Assembly: GCA_019747905.1 (NCBI GenBank)
Contig: JAIEQG010000034.1
Span: 110,290 to 174,289, forward strand
Origin: Burkholderiales bacterium
Lineage (GTDB): Bacteria; Pseudomonadota; Gammaproteobacteria; Burkholderiales; Ga0077523
Length of the DNA stretch: 64,000 nucleotides
Direction of reading: 5' to 3'
Both the position numbers and the translations under genes were made by a program. The notes below the pieces were generated by a model. It saw nothing but the letters and a program-made list of their open reading frames with translations, was not told where the DNA came from and did not search any database. This document shows positions 8,401-17,174 of this stretch, piece by piece; the first letter of the stretch is position 1, and each line of letters starts with the position of its first letter.

Positions 8401-11178
8401 CACCTTGTCCTTCGACAGCGCCCAGCCGTCGGGCTTGACGCCCAGCAGCACGCCGGACGGCCACAACGGCACGCGCGTCGCGCGCGTCAGGATCTCGCCA
8501 TTGGGGTCGGCGTACTCCATCTCGGCCGCCAGGTCCTGGGGCACGTCCGACTTGGGGAGACCCTCGATCCGTGCCGCGGCCGCACCGCCACCGTCGAGCG
8601 CCAGGACCTGGGTCTTGAGCGGCCGCACGTTCGGATCGGGTGATGCCGGCGCATCTTCTTCCTCGCCCTCGAAGCCGCCGAAGTTCCACCGCGGCGTTTC
8701 CTCCACCCGTCCCGGCTTCACATCTCCATTGGCGAACACCACGCCGTCGTAGTCGGCGAACGCGACACTCTTCGGCTGCAGCACCGAGCGCAGCTTGACC
8801 CGCTGATAGCCGGCCCCGCCGCCCGAGAGGTAGGCGAGCTGCAGGCCGACCGTCGCTTCGCGGGCGTTGATGAGCGGCAGCGCGGGCGGCTGCACGGTCG
8901 CACGCAGCACCGGCACGCGGAACTCCTCCACCCGGAACGAACCCGACGTGACACCGCGCACGTAGTTTTCGCTGTCGCCCTTCGGCTTCGCCCCGGCGAG
9001 CGTGATGGAGTAGGTGCCGGTCTTCGCGTCCTTCGGCACGGCGAATGACGATTCGGCGATGCCGGCACCGGCGTCCCACTTGAGCGGCAGTTCCCAGCGC
9101 TGGTCGGTGCCCTGATGGGTGATCACCGCCCGCACCGGCAGTTCCCGGGCCGCCGGCAACGCGAATCCACCGCCCGTGTGCAGCCGCGCGAAGTGCTTCA
9201 TCCCGACCGTATCGCCGGCACGCACCAGGGAGCGATCCATCACGGTGGTCATGATCTGCGGGCCCGCCGCACCGTAGGTGCGCAGGTTGAAGCGCCACGG
9301 TGCGATACCCTCGTTCCAGTCGGAGAAGGCGAAGCTCACGTCGTTGCGCAGGCGCGCGGTGACGAACAGCTCCCGATCCCACTCGTGGCGACAGGACGGC
9401 AGCGTTTCGCGCGCCGGCAAGGCCTTCTTCACGCGTGCGATGCCCGACGCGTCGGTGCGGCCCCGGTACAGCACTCGACCCCCGCAATCCTGCACCAGCA
9501 CTTCGGCATCGGCCGCCGGCTCGCCGCCATCGAGCGTGGTCACCCAGACGAGCGACGACTCGCGGCCCCACTTGAAATGCACCGCCAGGTTGGTCACCAG
9601 CGCTGCCGCCGACACATAGTACGGCGCACCATCCTTGAGCAGCGCCTTGCCGAGCTTGGGACTGACCACCTCGACCACGTGCAGGCCCGCGCCCGCCAGG
9701 GGAATGCCGACCACTTCGAATTCGCGTTCGCCGCCCGGCTTGGGCAGCGTGAACGGCCGCGTGCGATCGGCCGCGTCGAACACGCTGCGCGAAACGTAGC
9801 CGTCCTCTTCCCACCGGGCTTCGCCCGCCTCGAGTCTGCGCAGCCACGCGAGAATCTCCGCAGGCGACTGGACCCGTAGCATCCGTCCGGGCACGCCCGG
9901 CGGCTGCTTCGCCACTTCACCCGTCACGCCGGCCTGCTTGCCGTCGAGAGACCTCTCGACGTTGCGCAACGTGATCGGCAGCGCCGGTTCCGCATTCATC
10001 TCGACGATGCCGAACCGCGCGGCGAATTTCGCGAGCGGTGGTGCCGCGTCGGTCTTGACCGTCAGCGGAAAGCGCCGGGCGTTGGCGAGCGTGCGCCCGG
10101 CATCGTCCTTGAGGCCTTCGGGCAGCACCACCTGGAACGTAGCCCGTTCCGGCAAAGGCGCGGGAAACGCGACGTAGTCCACGAACCCGGAGCGGCGCAT
10201 GTCATCCCCGATCTTCGGCTTCCACACGGGGCCGGCATCGTTCTTGAGCTGGATGCGCTCGGCCGCCGCCACCTCGATCGGCGCCGTGAACGACAGGCTC
10301 ATGGGCAGCACCGGAATGCATTGCGCGTTCGCATTCACCCGCTCGCAGGTGAACTTCGCGGTGAACGCCGGCCGCACCTTGAACGCCAGCGTCTGCGCCT
10401 CGCTCGTAGTTACGCCGGATGGCGCGGCGATACCCTGACCCCACACGAGGTGCACCTCCGCCTCGGCCGGCAGGCGGCCGCGGCAGGCGAGCAGCACCAG
10501 GGGCAGCTTGTCGTAGTCCCGATTGCGTAAGGCGACTTCGTAGACATCGATCACGCTGCGTCCGCCCGAGATCCCGCGCTTGACGAACAGGCGCGCCATG
10601 CGATCGAGGAAATCCTGCCGACGCTCGAGGATCGCCTTGCGCTCCGCGCCACTCACGACGCGCACGGGAATGCGCTCGGCGCGACCCGACACGTCGCAAT
10701 AGGCATGGCGCAGCACCGTCTCCTCGGTGGCGGGCGCATCGAGCCCGAGGATGAATACCTGGTTCTCGTCCACGGCCTCGTAGCCTTCCCATGGCATGGT
10801 CTCGCGGATCGCCGGCCCGCCGGTGGTGAACGAGAACGCAGCCGGCGCAATGGCGTTGCCGGCGAGATCCTTCGCGTCGGCCTTGAGCGTGAACCGGCAG
10901 AGCACGCCGGCCGGCAGGTCGCGCTCGAAGTCGAACACCCAGTGGCGCGCGTCGGCCCAGCGGCCGCTGCCCTTCTCGGCGCAATCGACGTCGAAGGGCT
11001 CCACCAGCCGCGGATCGCCGAACGGCACCATCGGCGTCGCGAAACGTGCCGTGACCTGCCGCACGTCCTTCACCTCGCCCTGGGGCGCGAACACTTCGAC
11101 GCCGGGGTCTTCGGCCGCGTGCGCCGCCGCGCTCACCGCGACGAGCGCGCCGAGCAGACCCGCGACGCCGGTGCGCAT
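5410..11178 (-). CDS. yfhM: bacterial alpha-2-macroglobulin (YfhM-like)
   Basis: A 1922-residue periplasmic alpha-2-macroglobulin thought to trap invading proteases and protect the envelope, working with PBP1C. The signal peptide ends AAAHA before AEDPGVEV; unlike E. coli YfhM there is no lipobox cysteine, so it is probably soluble. MG1-like and MG2 macroglobulin domains fill the first 1200 residues. The thioester motif CLEQ lies in YPYTCLEQRASV near residue 1470, so the covalent trap is intact. It is followed by the thioester domain and a receptor-binding-like C terminus. It is about 270 residues longer than the E. coli protein. The 3' end overlaps the pbpC start by one base, and the upstream gene is 5 bp away. 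Confidence 0.95.
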   Translation of the reverse strand: MRTGVAGLLGALVAVSAAAHAAEDPGVEVFAPQGEVKDVRQVTARFATPMVPFGDPRLVEPFDVDCAEKGSGRWADARHWVFDFERDLPAGVLCRFTLKADAKDLAGNAIAPAAFSFTTGGPAIRETMPWEGYEAVDENQVFILGLDAPATEETVLRHAYCDVSGRAERIPVRVVSGAERKAILERRQDFLDRMARLFVKRGISGGRSVIDVYEVALRNRDYDKLPLVLLACRGRLPAEAEVHLVWGQGIAAPSGVTTSEAQTLAFKVRPAFTAKFTCERVNANAQCIPVLPMSLSFTAPIEVAAAERIQLKNDAGPVWKPKIGDDMRRSGFVDYVAFPAPLPERATFQVVLPEGLKDDAGRTLANARRFPLTVKTDAAPPLAKFAARFGIVEMNAEPALPITLRNVERSLDGKQAGVTGEVAKQPPGVPGRMLRVQSPAEILAWLRRLEAGEARWEEDGYVSRSVFDAADRTRPFTLPKPGGEREFEVVGIPLAGAGLHVVEVVSPKLGKALLKDGAPYYVSAAALVTNLAVHFKWGRESSLVWVTTLDGGEPAADAEVLVQDCGGRVLYRGRTDASGIARVKKALPARETLPSCRHEWDRELFVTARLRNDVSFAFSDWNEGIAPWRFNLRTYGAAGPQIMTTVMDRSLVRAGDTVGMKHFARLHTGGGFALPAARELPVRAVITHQGTDQRWELPLKWDAGAGIAESSFAVPKDAKTGTYSITLAGAKPKGDSENYVRGVTSGSFRVEEFRVPVLRATVQPPALPLINAREATVGLQLAYLSGGGAGYQRVKLRSVLQPKSVAFADYDGVVFANGDVKPGRVEETPRWNFGGFEGEEEDAPASPDPNVRPLKTQVLALDGGGAAAARIEGLPKSDVPQDLAAEMEYADPNGEILTRATRVPLWPSGVLLGVKPDGWALSKDKVKIKVVAVDTAGRPLTGVAVAVDLFEREQFSHRKRLIGGFYAYEYGAEVKRLGDFCQGRTDDKGLLSCEAPVAKSGNMILRARGQDAAGNVTVAKAEAWVAGDGEWWFDVANDDRMDVIPEKKRYEPGETAVFQVRAPFRAAKALVTVEREGVIDGFVKSLTGREPVVEVPLKGHYAPNVFVSVLAVRGRAADVQPTALVDLGKPAYRMGVAEINVGWRTHELRVKVIPDRDGFRVREKAKVAIEVVRAENGAAVKGGEVAVAAVDEALLELLPNDSWRLLDTMMQARPIEVVTATGAMQVVGRRHYGRKALLAGGGGGRQTSRELFDTLLLWKARVKLDERGRAEVEVPLNDSLSAFRIVAIASRGSSWFGSGQATIRTSQDVILLSGLPPLVREQDRYGATFTVRNASTRPLDLELSATVAGAKGEPQGLPVRSVQLAAGEARPVTWEAVAPVNAESLQWSVAARDAGGAGDSLKVTQKVVPAVPVRTFQATLLQLDGTMAMPIARPEDAVPGRGGVSVHLRSRLADELSGVREYMTRYPYTCLEQRASVAVALRDESAWRTLMAALPAYLDRDGLAKYFPAMREGSDTLTSYLLALGHEAGWEIPEAARTRMIGGLTGFVGGSVVRHSALPTADLALRKVAALDAVTRYNPEAEATLASTFSVEPNLWPTSGVIDWLTVARRWTSLPGREGHAARAEEILRSRLDFQGTTMGFSTERSDYLWWLMVSTDVNANRALLALMDEPKWREDLPRMVRGSLGRQQRGHWNTTVANAWGTLAMEKFSTAFEAEPVSGTTRATLAAATRTFDWKQSEKGGALAFDWPREATELALVQEGGGKPWVTVQSRAAVPLKAPFSSGYRVVKSVSHTEGTGGDWRRGDVLRVRLELEAQSDMTWVVVSDPIPAGASILGSGLGGDTQTLTAGERRQGWVWPAFEERTFEAFRAYYRLVPKGKWSVEYTLRLNNPGTFSLPPTRVEAMYAPEMFAELPNGTMTVAP

Positions 11179-11183
11179 CGTCG

Positions 11184-11594
11184 CTAGCGCTGCGCGGTGC
11201 GGGCGCAGACGAATTCCAGGGTGGCGAGGCCGGGCGACCCGGGATCGATGCTCTCCCAGATCCGCTTCATCTCGCCCGACGTCCAGATCACCTTGCGCCC
11301 CTCGCCGATCAGCGAGATCGAGATCGCGCGGTGCTGGATACGGTCGCAGTCGTCCTCGACCACGCCCACGGATTCCAGAATGAGGGGCATGCCGGCGGTC
11401 CCGCCGATCGGCTGCGGATTCCGGTAGACCGCACGCTTGGTCGCACGCACCACCTCGCCGTGGCGCGACAGCGTGGCATCGTCGACGAAGTGCTCGGCGT
11501 CGTCATCGCCGCCGACGCGGACCCAATTCTCGGCCAGGCTCGGTCCGGTCACGAACAGGCACGCCGTGGCCGCTGCGATCACCATCCGTTTCAA
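11184..11594 (-). CDS. periplasmic protein, surface-adhesin protein E-like
   Basis: A 136-residue exported protein. The signal peptide MKRMVIAAATACLFVTGPSLA is followed by a small domain opening ENWVRVGGDDDAEHFVDDATLSR, with two cysteines likely to form a disulfide (DDCD and FVCA). The pattern W-V, then D-x-T-hydrophobic-x-R, then a K-R-A-V-Y strand resembles the Adhesin_E (surface-adhesin protein E) family found in many proteobacteria. TTG at 11594 is preferred because it follows GGGAGGG at good spacing and supplies the basic N terminus; an ATG lies nine bases later. It is 5 bp upstream of yfhM and probably co-transcribed. The true role is unknown. Confidence 0.7.
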   Translation of the reverse strand: MKRMVIAAATACLFVTGPSLAENWVRVGGDDDAEHFVDDATLSRHGEVVRATKRAVYRNPQPIGGTAGMPLILESVGVVEDDCDRIQHRAISISLIGEGRKVIWTSGEMKRIWESIDPGSPGLATLEFVCARTAQR

Positions 11595-11661
11595 GTGCCG
11601 CCCTCCCTCTGCTCGCTCCGGCCGTGAAGATACCCGAGGCCGGAAAACCGCGATACCGGCC

Positions 11662-12846
11662 TCACAGATACACGATCAGGAACGCGATCACCGCGGCGAC
11701 CGCCACGACACCCGTGAGCAGCAGGGCGTCGGTCTTGCGCTGCACCCGGTCGATGCGCTTGCGCGTGGTCCGGGCGAGCGTCGCGGCGCGCGCCGCCAGG
11801 GTCGCACTGCCGTCGTCCATCCCGGTGCGTTCCGCCAGGTGCTCGAGGTACGCGAGCGCCACGGCCGCATCGAACCGGCGCGACACGGGCAGCCGGACGG
11901 CCGCATCCGTACCCGCGAGCGTGTTGCCGCCGGAGATCGTGCGGCTGCCATCGGCGGCGGCACCCGGCGGATCGAGCCGGATGGTGGCATCGTTGGACGC
12001 CACCGCCGCCAGTTGCGAAACCTCGTAGCGGCAGGCGAGCAGATCGGCCTGCAATTCCGCGGCAGTCTGGTAGCGGTCCGCCGGATCCTTCGCGAGCGCC
12101 TTGGCGAGCACCAGATCGACCATCTCCGGCACCGCCCTGTTGGTCACGCTGGGCGGAGGCGGCACCACGGTCGACACGTTGTACAGGAGCTGCGTCACGT
12201 CCTTGCCCGCGAACGGCGGCGCGCCGGTCAGCATCTCGTAGAGCACTATCCCGAGCGAGAAGATGTCGGAACGCCGGTCGACGGTGCCGCCCATCGCCTG
12301 CTCGGGCGACATGTACTTGGGCGATCCGAGCAGCATGCCGGTCTGGGTCTTGACGTCGGAGATCCACAGGCGCGCGATGCCGAAATCCATGATCTTCACC
12401 TGCCCGCCACGCAGGATCATGATGTTCGCGGGCTTGATGTCGCGATGCACCACGCCGCGTTCATGCGCGTAGGAAAGGGCGTCGGCCACCTGGCCGACGA
12501 TGTCGAGCGCCCGTTCCACGCTGATGCTCTCGGTGGCGAGCAGATGGCGCAGCTCGGTGCCTTCCAGCAGTTCCATGGCCATCCAGACCATGCCGCCCTC
12601 GCGGCCGACATCGTGGATGGTGATGATGGCCGGATGGTTGAGCCCACCCGCCGCCTTCGCCTCCTGATAGAAGCGCGCCTCGGAACGTTCGCGCTCTTCG
12701 GGGTCGGCGGACAAGGCGATGGTCTTCACCGCCACGGTCCGGTCCAGTACCGGATCGAGGGCCCGGTAGACCACCCCCATGGCACCGCGGCCCAACTCGG
12801 AATCGATCAAATACCGCCCGAACCGATCCGGCGTCTCGTCGATCAT
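11662..12846 (-). CDS. Hanks-type serine/threonine protein kinase with C-terminal membrane anchor
   Basis: A 394-residue eukaryotic-like protein kinase. It carries the glycine loop LGRGAMGVVY, VAVK, the catalytic loop HRDIKPAN about residue 134, DFG about 154, and the GSPKYMSPEQ activation/P+1 segment, so it should be active. After residue 280 comes a linker, then a basic coiled stretch and one C-terminal helix (LLLTGVVAVAAVIAFLIVYL), which puts the kinase domain in the cytoplasm. There is no extracellular PASTA domain. The ATG at 12846 overlaps the upstream stop as TGATG; a GTG at 12849 is the alternative. It follows the cyclase-like/PEGA gene and precedes the envelope genes, which suggests a role in envelope signalling (inference). 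Confidence 0.93.
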   Translation of the reverse strand: MIDETPDRFGRYLIDSELGRGAMGVVYRALDPVLDRTVAVKTIALSADPEERERSEARFYQEAKAAGGLNHPAIITIHDVGREGGMVWMAMELLEGTELRHLLATESISVERALDIVGQVADALSYAHERGVVHRDIKPANIMILRGGQVKIMDFGIARLWISDVKTQTGMLLGSPKYMSPEQAMGGTVDRRSDIFSLGIVLYEMLTGAPPFAGKDVTQLLYNVSTVVPPPPSVTNRAVPEMVDLVLAKALAKDPADRYQTAAELQADLLACRYEVSQLAAVASNDATIRLDPPGAAADGSRTISGGNTLAGTDAAVRLPVSRRFDAAVALAYLEHLAERTGMDDGSATLAARAATLARTTRKRIDRVQRKTDALLLTGVVAVAAVIAFLIVYL

Positions 12847-13754
12847 CACATTCCCAGCTTGCGCTTGAGGTCCTGCATGACACCGGGACTCGCCGGCGCC
12901 GGCGCCGGCGCATTGAAGCTGTGGCGGATCGCCATGGTCTCGCCCGGCTGCAGGTTCACCTTGAGCTGCAGCGGAGCGTTCTGGCCGTTGCGCACTTCGA
13001 TCGTGTGCGCCCCGGGGGAAATCGCGATGCGCTCGAGGGGCGGGCTGCGGCCCTTCGGCGCCCCGTCGATGTACACGTCGCCGCGCGGCGAGATGGCGAA
13101 CTCGACCGACGCACGCGCTCCGGCGACCATGCGCCGTTCGCGCGACTGGCGTGCCGCGAAACCGATCGCGAGGATGCCGCAGAAGCTCGCGGCACCGAGC
13201 GTGAACAGGCGCCGCCGGCGGCGCAACGCGGCGTGTTCGTCGGGCGCGAACAGCTCGTGCGTGCGCACCCGAGCATCGGTGAATGTGCCCATGGAGCGCA
13301 GGTCCTCGCCCCGTTCCGGCGCCTGCTCCAGCACCGCGTCGCGCACGCTGCGTGAGACCAGCAACTGGCCCGGAGCCGCGAATCCGGCGATGACCATGGC
13401 CGTCTCGATTCCGTCGCCGGCGAGCACGGCGTCGCCGCGATCATTCAGTTCCGCCAGCACCGGGCCGAGGTTGACGCCGACCGCCAGCGGCAGGTCGGCA
13501 GCGGCAGTTACTGCGCGTCGCGCCGTGTCGAAAGCCGCTTCCGCCCCCCCGAGCACCACGATGGCCAGGCCTTCGGGTGCCTCGAGCACGAGCCAGCGGC
13601 CCACCGCCAGGGGCATCGCGGCGAACGCCACGAGCGCTTCGAGCTGCGCCTTGACGCGTGCCTGCTCGGCAACGGCCTTGCGCGCGAACTCGTGACTACG
13701 AAGCAGGATGACGCTGGCTGAAACCGGGCGCGGCGCGGGATAGCTGTCGGCCAT
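12846..13754 (-). CDS. degenerate nucleotide-cyclase-like protein with membrane helix and PEGA domain
   Basis: A 302-residue protein with three parts. Residues 10-165 resemble a class III adenylate/guanylate cyclase homology domain (VGVNLGPVLAEL, AGDGIETAMVIAGFAAPGQL, VSRSVRDAVL), but metal-binding aspartates are not evident, so it is probably a sensory relic. A basic RRRRR run leads into one membrane helix near 190. The periplasmic C terminus holds a PEGA-type repeat with GDVYIDGAPKGRSPP and ISPGAHTIEVRN. Cyclase-like domains joined to STPK genes are common in betaproteobacteria. It is translationally coupled to the kinase gene, so it is likely a kinase partner or substrate (inference). Confidence 0.75.
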   Translation of the reverse strand: MADSYPAPRPVSASVILLRSHEFARKAVAEQARVKAQLEALVAFAAMPLAVGRWLVLEAPEGLAIVVLGGAEAAFDTARRAVTAAADLPLAVGVNLGPVLAELNDRGDAVLAGDGIETAMVIAGFAAPGQLLVSRSVRDAVLEQAPERGEDLRSMGTFTDARVRTHELFAPDEHAALRRRRRLFTLGAASFCGILAIGFAARQSRERRMVAGARASVEFAISPRGDVYIDGAPKGRSPPLERIAISPGAHTIEVRNGQNAPLQLKVNLQPGETMAIRHSFNAPAPAPASPGVMQDLKRKLGM

Positions 13755-13976
13755 GAACGCGAAACGGCGTGAGGGTGCCGCATTCTACGGCCACAAAAGG
13801 GCCCGGCTTGATAGGAAGACGACGCGAGGCTAGCCTGGGCAGGGTCGCTGCGCGAGCGCGGACGCGCACCGCGCCCGACGGCGGTTAGACTGATCCTGCA
13901 CGTTCCCTTCATCGGATTCACTCCCTGCGGCGCGGGCGCCTTGCAGCACCCTGCCGTCGGGCAACCCCCGACATCC

Positions 13977-16900
13977 ATGGCGAAACGTCTGCTCGACACT
14001 GCGGTCCCGCTCGCAAAACTGTCGCGGCCCCGCCTTCCCGCCGCAGCGCCGCGCGAGCGCCTGTTCGCCCGCCTGGAAGCGCTCCGCAGCCTCCCTTGCA
14101 CGTGGGTCTGCGGACCGGCCGGCAGCGGCAAGACGACCCTCGTGTCGGACTACCTCCGCGCGAGCGGCGAGCCGTCGCTCTGGTTCCACGTCGACGAGGG
14201 TGATCGGGATGCCTCGGCGATGATCGCGTACCTCGTCACCGTCGCAGCCGGCATCGACCCGGCCGCGCCGCCGCTGCCTTACCTGACACCCGAGCATCAA
14301 GCCGACAGCGGCGCATTCTGCCGCCAGTTCTTCCGGCGCTTCTACCAGGTCGTACCCGCCGCCAGCACGCTGGTGTTCGACAACTGCCATCGGGCCGCCG
14401 GTGCATCGTTTCACGCCGTGCTCCGTTGCGCCATCGAGGAAGCGCCCGCGGGCGTGCGCCTCATCGCCCTCAGCCGGCACCGGTTGCCCGACGATCTCAT
14501 CGCCGTACACGCGAACCGCCAGGCTGATCTCATCGGTGCCGACGATCTGCGTCTCGATCTCGCCGAGACCAGGGCCGTCGTGGACTCCCTCGGCGCACCG
14601 GCCAACGTCGACTGCGAAGCACTGCACGCGCTTACCGACGGTTGGGCCGCCGGCATCGTCCTCATGCTGTCGCGCTCGGCCAGCAGAACAGCGGACCGCG
14701 CGGCACCGCGGATGGACCGGGCGTCCCGGGACGCGGTCTTCGCATATTTCGCGGACGAACTGTTCCGGACGCTCGATGCACCGCTGCGCGCATTGCTGCT
14801 GCGCACCGCGTTGCTGCCGACCGTCACGGCGGCGCAGGCCCACGCGTTGACCGCCGACGAGCACGCCGACGAGCTCCTCGAAGGTCTGTACCGCCGGAAT
14901 TTCTTCACCGCACGCCGTGAACCCGAAGCCGAGGGTCAACCGGCAAGCTACTGCTATCACGACCTGTTCCGCGCGTTCCTGCTGGACCGACTCGAGCACG
15001 AACTCGCGCCGGATGAACTGCGGGTGCTGCGCGACCAGGTGGCCGGCCTACTCGAACGGGAGGGACTGCTCGCCGACGCCATCGAACAGTATCGGGCGCT
15101 CGGCAACTGGGAGCGGGTCGCACGACTCATCCGGCAGGACGCGCAGCGCTTGACGGACCAGGGCCAGCTCCAGACGTTGCGCGCCTGGTTGAACTGCGTC
15201 CCTGCGGACCTGGTTGCAGCCGATCCCTGGCTGCTGCTGTTCGACGGCCACGCGACCGCGACGGTCAACCCGACGCAAGCCACGAGGATCTTCGAGGCGG
15301 CCTATGAGCGCTTCGTCGAACTCGGCGACGAGGCAGGCCAGTCGAACGCCGCGTTCGCGCTGATGGAAACCATGATGATGAGCAGCGCAACCTACAAGGG
15401 TTGGGATCGCTGGATCGACGTGCTCGCACGGCTGCTCGCTTCGAAACCGCCTGAGTCGCCGGACGCGATGGTCCGCTCGTGGCACACGTTGCTCTATACC
15501 TGCCTCTACCGCCGGCCGAACCATCCCCTGATCCCCACCGCCGCCGCGATCCTGGATCGGGAACTGTCGAACGGCCGCCTGGGCCCCACGCAGGCGATAC
15601 AGGCGGGCACCGGACTGCTCGCCTATGCCCACTTCCGCTGCGACGAGGCACTCGCTGCGCGCGTCGTACCGATCCTGCATCGCTGGCTGGCAGGCGAACA
15701 GCTCGCGGTGATGTCGAGGGCACTCGCGACGGGCTGGATCCTGGTCTACACCTTCTTCGACGCCCGCTACGAAGAGGCGCTGGAGTGGGCCGGCAAGTCG
15801 ACCGCCGTCGCACAAAGACACGGCTTCAAGACGATTGCCCGGGCGTGGTCGTGGTACGGCGTCCAGTGTCTCGCCCACCTGGGACGCGGCGAAGCTGCAC
15901 TCCTCGAAGCGACCCGGCTGCAGGCAGAAGCCGCCGATCCGACCTCCAGTTCCCCTGCCGCCTACGCGGCGTGCTCGGCCGCGCTGGCTCATTTCGTCGC
16001 CGGTGATACGGCCGCCGCCATCCGTGCCGGCGAACGCGGACTGGAAGCCTGGCGCGAGAACGGGTTCATCATGGCGCGGCTTGCATGGGCCCAGTCCATG
16101 CAAGCCGTCTATCGCATGGCGGCCGGCGACACCGAAGCGGCGCTGGAACTCGTTGCCGATGCCGAGGCTGGCCTTGCGGGCACCGTGTGCAACTATCCCG
16201 ACGCGCTGTACGCCGCCCTCCGCGCCCACGCGGCACTCGCGCGAGGTGCAGCCTCGGAAGCCGCACGACACATGTCGGCATCCCTGGCGCTCGCTTCCAA
16301 CCACAAGCGCATCGCAGTCCTGTCGTGGGCCCGCCCGTTCCTGCCGCGCCTGTTCTCGTTCGCATGGAAGATGGAGATAGAGCGCGCCCACGTGGCACGC
16401 CTCGTTGCCGAATGGGACATCCGCCCGCCCACGCCGGACGAGCCCGACTGGCCGCATCCCCTCGAGATCTGCGTGCTGGGTCCGTTCGCCGTGCGGCGAT
16501 TCGGCAGTCCCATCGAGTTCGGACGCAAGCCTCCGAGAAAGGTGCTGGCGTTGCTGAAGGTCATCGCCATCCACGGCGAGCACGGCGTTTCCGTGGAGCA
16601 CGCGCGCCATCTGCTGTGGCCCGACCAGGACGGCGACGCCGCGGTGATGTCGCAGTCCGCGGCCCTCTACCGCCTGCGGCGGATGCTCGACCTCCCCGAT
16701 GCGATCCGTTCGACCGAAGGCCGCCTCGTCCTGGATCCGACCTGCGCATGGGTGGATCTCGCCGCGTTCGAGCGCCTCGCGGCAAGCGGGCGGGAGCCCG
16801 ACAGGCTGCAGGCGATCGCCATGTATCGCGGACCGCTGCTGCCGCATGACGAAGGCGACGCCTGGACCACTGCGGCACGGCTGCGGCTGCGCAACACGTT

Positions 16901-17165
16901 CGCGCGGCTGGTGGAACAGGTCGCCGGGCCGCTCGAGCGCACCGATCCGGATGCGGCCGAACAGCTGTACCTTCGCGGCATCGAAGCCGAACCGCTGGCG
17001 GAGGCCTGCTACCGCGGACTCATGCGCTGCCACGCCGGGCGCGGTCGCGCGGCCGACGTGGCAGCGGTCTACCGGCGGCTGCGCCAGACCCTGTCGGTCG
17101 TCCTCGGCATCGAACCCTCTGCGGAATCGGAGCGCCTTCGGAAGCAGATTCTCGAAGGCGCTTGA
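13977..17165 (+). CDS. MalT-like STAND ATPase regulator with C-terminal BTAD module
   Basis: A 1062-residue signal-transduction ATPase. The N terminus (PLAKLSRPRLP) matches the MalT/LAL start, followed by Walker A GPAGSGKT at about residues 47-54 and a Walker B-like TLVFDNCH. The centre is a long run of helical TPR-like repeats. Instead of the LuxR helix-turn-helix expected in MalT, the C terminus from about residue 820 reads LEICVLGPFAVRRFG and then LWPDQDGDAAVMSQSAALYRLRRML. This is an OmpR-like winged helix plus bacterial transcriptional activation (BTAD) domain as in SARP/AfsR regulators. ATG 13977 is preferred over the track's TTG at 13941. No target operon is obvious; the adjacent small exported-protein gene is convergent. 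Confidence 0.85.
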   Translation: MAKRLLDTAVPLAKLSRPRLPAAAPRERLFARLEALRSLPCTWVCGPAGSGKTTLVSDYLRASGEPSLWFHVDEGDRDASAMIAYLVTVAAGIDPAAPPLPYLTPEHQADSGAFCRQFFRRFYQVVPAASTLVFDNCHRAAGASFHAVLRCAIEEAPAGVRLIALSRHRLPDDLIAVHANRQADLIGADDLRLDLAETRAVVDSLGAPANVDCEALHALTDGWAAGIVLMLSRSASRTADRAAPRMDRASRDAVFAYFADELFRTLDAPLRALLLRTALLPTVTAAQAHALTADEHADELLEGLYRRNFFTARREPEAEGQPASYCYHDLFRAFLLDRLEHELAPDELRVLRDQVAGLLEREGLLADAIEQYRALGNWERVARLIRQDAQRLTDQGQLQTLRAWLNCVPADLVAADPWLLLFDGHATATVNPTQATRIFEAAYERFVELGDEAGQSNAAFALMETMMMSSATYKGWDRWIDVLARLLASKPPESPDAMVRSWHTLLYTCLYRRPNHPLIPTAAAILDRELSNGRLGPTQAIQAGTGLLAYAHFRCDEALAARVVPILHRWLAGEQLAVMSRALATGWILVYTFFDARYEEALEWAGKSTAVAQRHGFKTIARAWSWYGVQCLAHLGRGEAALLEATRLQAEAADPTSSSPAAYAACSAALAHFVAGDTAAAIRAGERGLEAWRENGFIMARLAWAQSMQAVYRMAAGDTEAALELVADAEAGLAGTVCNYPDALYAALRAHAALARGAASEAARHMSASLALASNHKRIAVLSWARPFLPRLFSFAWKMEIERAHVARLVAEWDIRPPTPDEPDWPHPLEICVLGPFAVRRFGSPIEFGRKPPRKVLALLKVIAIHGEHGVSVEHARHLLWPDQDGDAAVMSQSAALYRLRRMLDLPDAIRSTEGRLVLDPTCAWVDLAAFERLAASGREPDRLQAIAMYRGPLLPHDEGDAWTTAARLRLRNTFARLVEQVAGPLERTDPDAAEQLYLRGIEAEPLAEACYRGLMRCHAGRGRAADVAAVYRRLRQTLSVVLGIEPSAESERLRKQILEGA

Positions 17166-17174
17166 TGCCCGGTG

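Noticed and set aside
5209-8643. 1144-residue plus-strand ORF opposite yfhM
   Set aside because: Low-complexity RHAG-rich translation typical of the antisense frame of a GC-rich gene; the minus strand encodes an intact macroglobulin with CLEQ.
11437-13695. 752-residue plus-strand ORF opposite the kinase genes
   Set aside because: No domain or signal; the kinase with HRD and DFG motifs is on the other strand.
15048-17033. 661-residue minus-strand ORF inside the MalT/BTAD gene
   Set aside because: Antisense shadow; the plus frame carries the Walker A motif and BTAD module.
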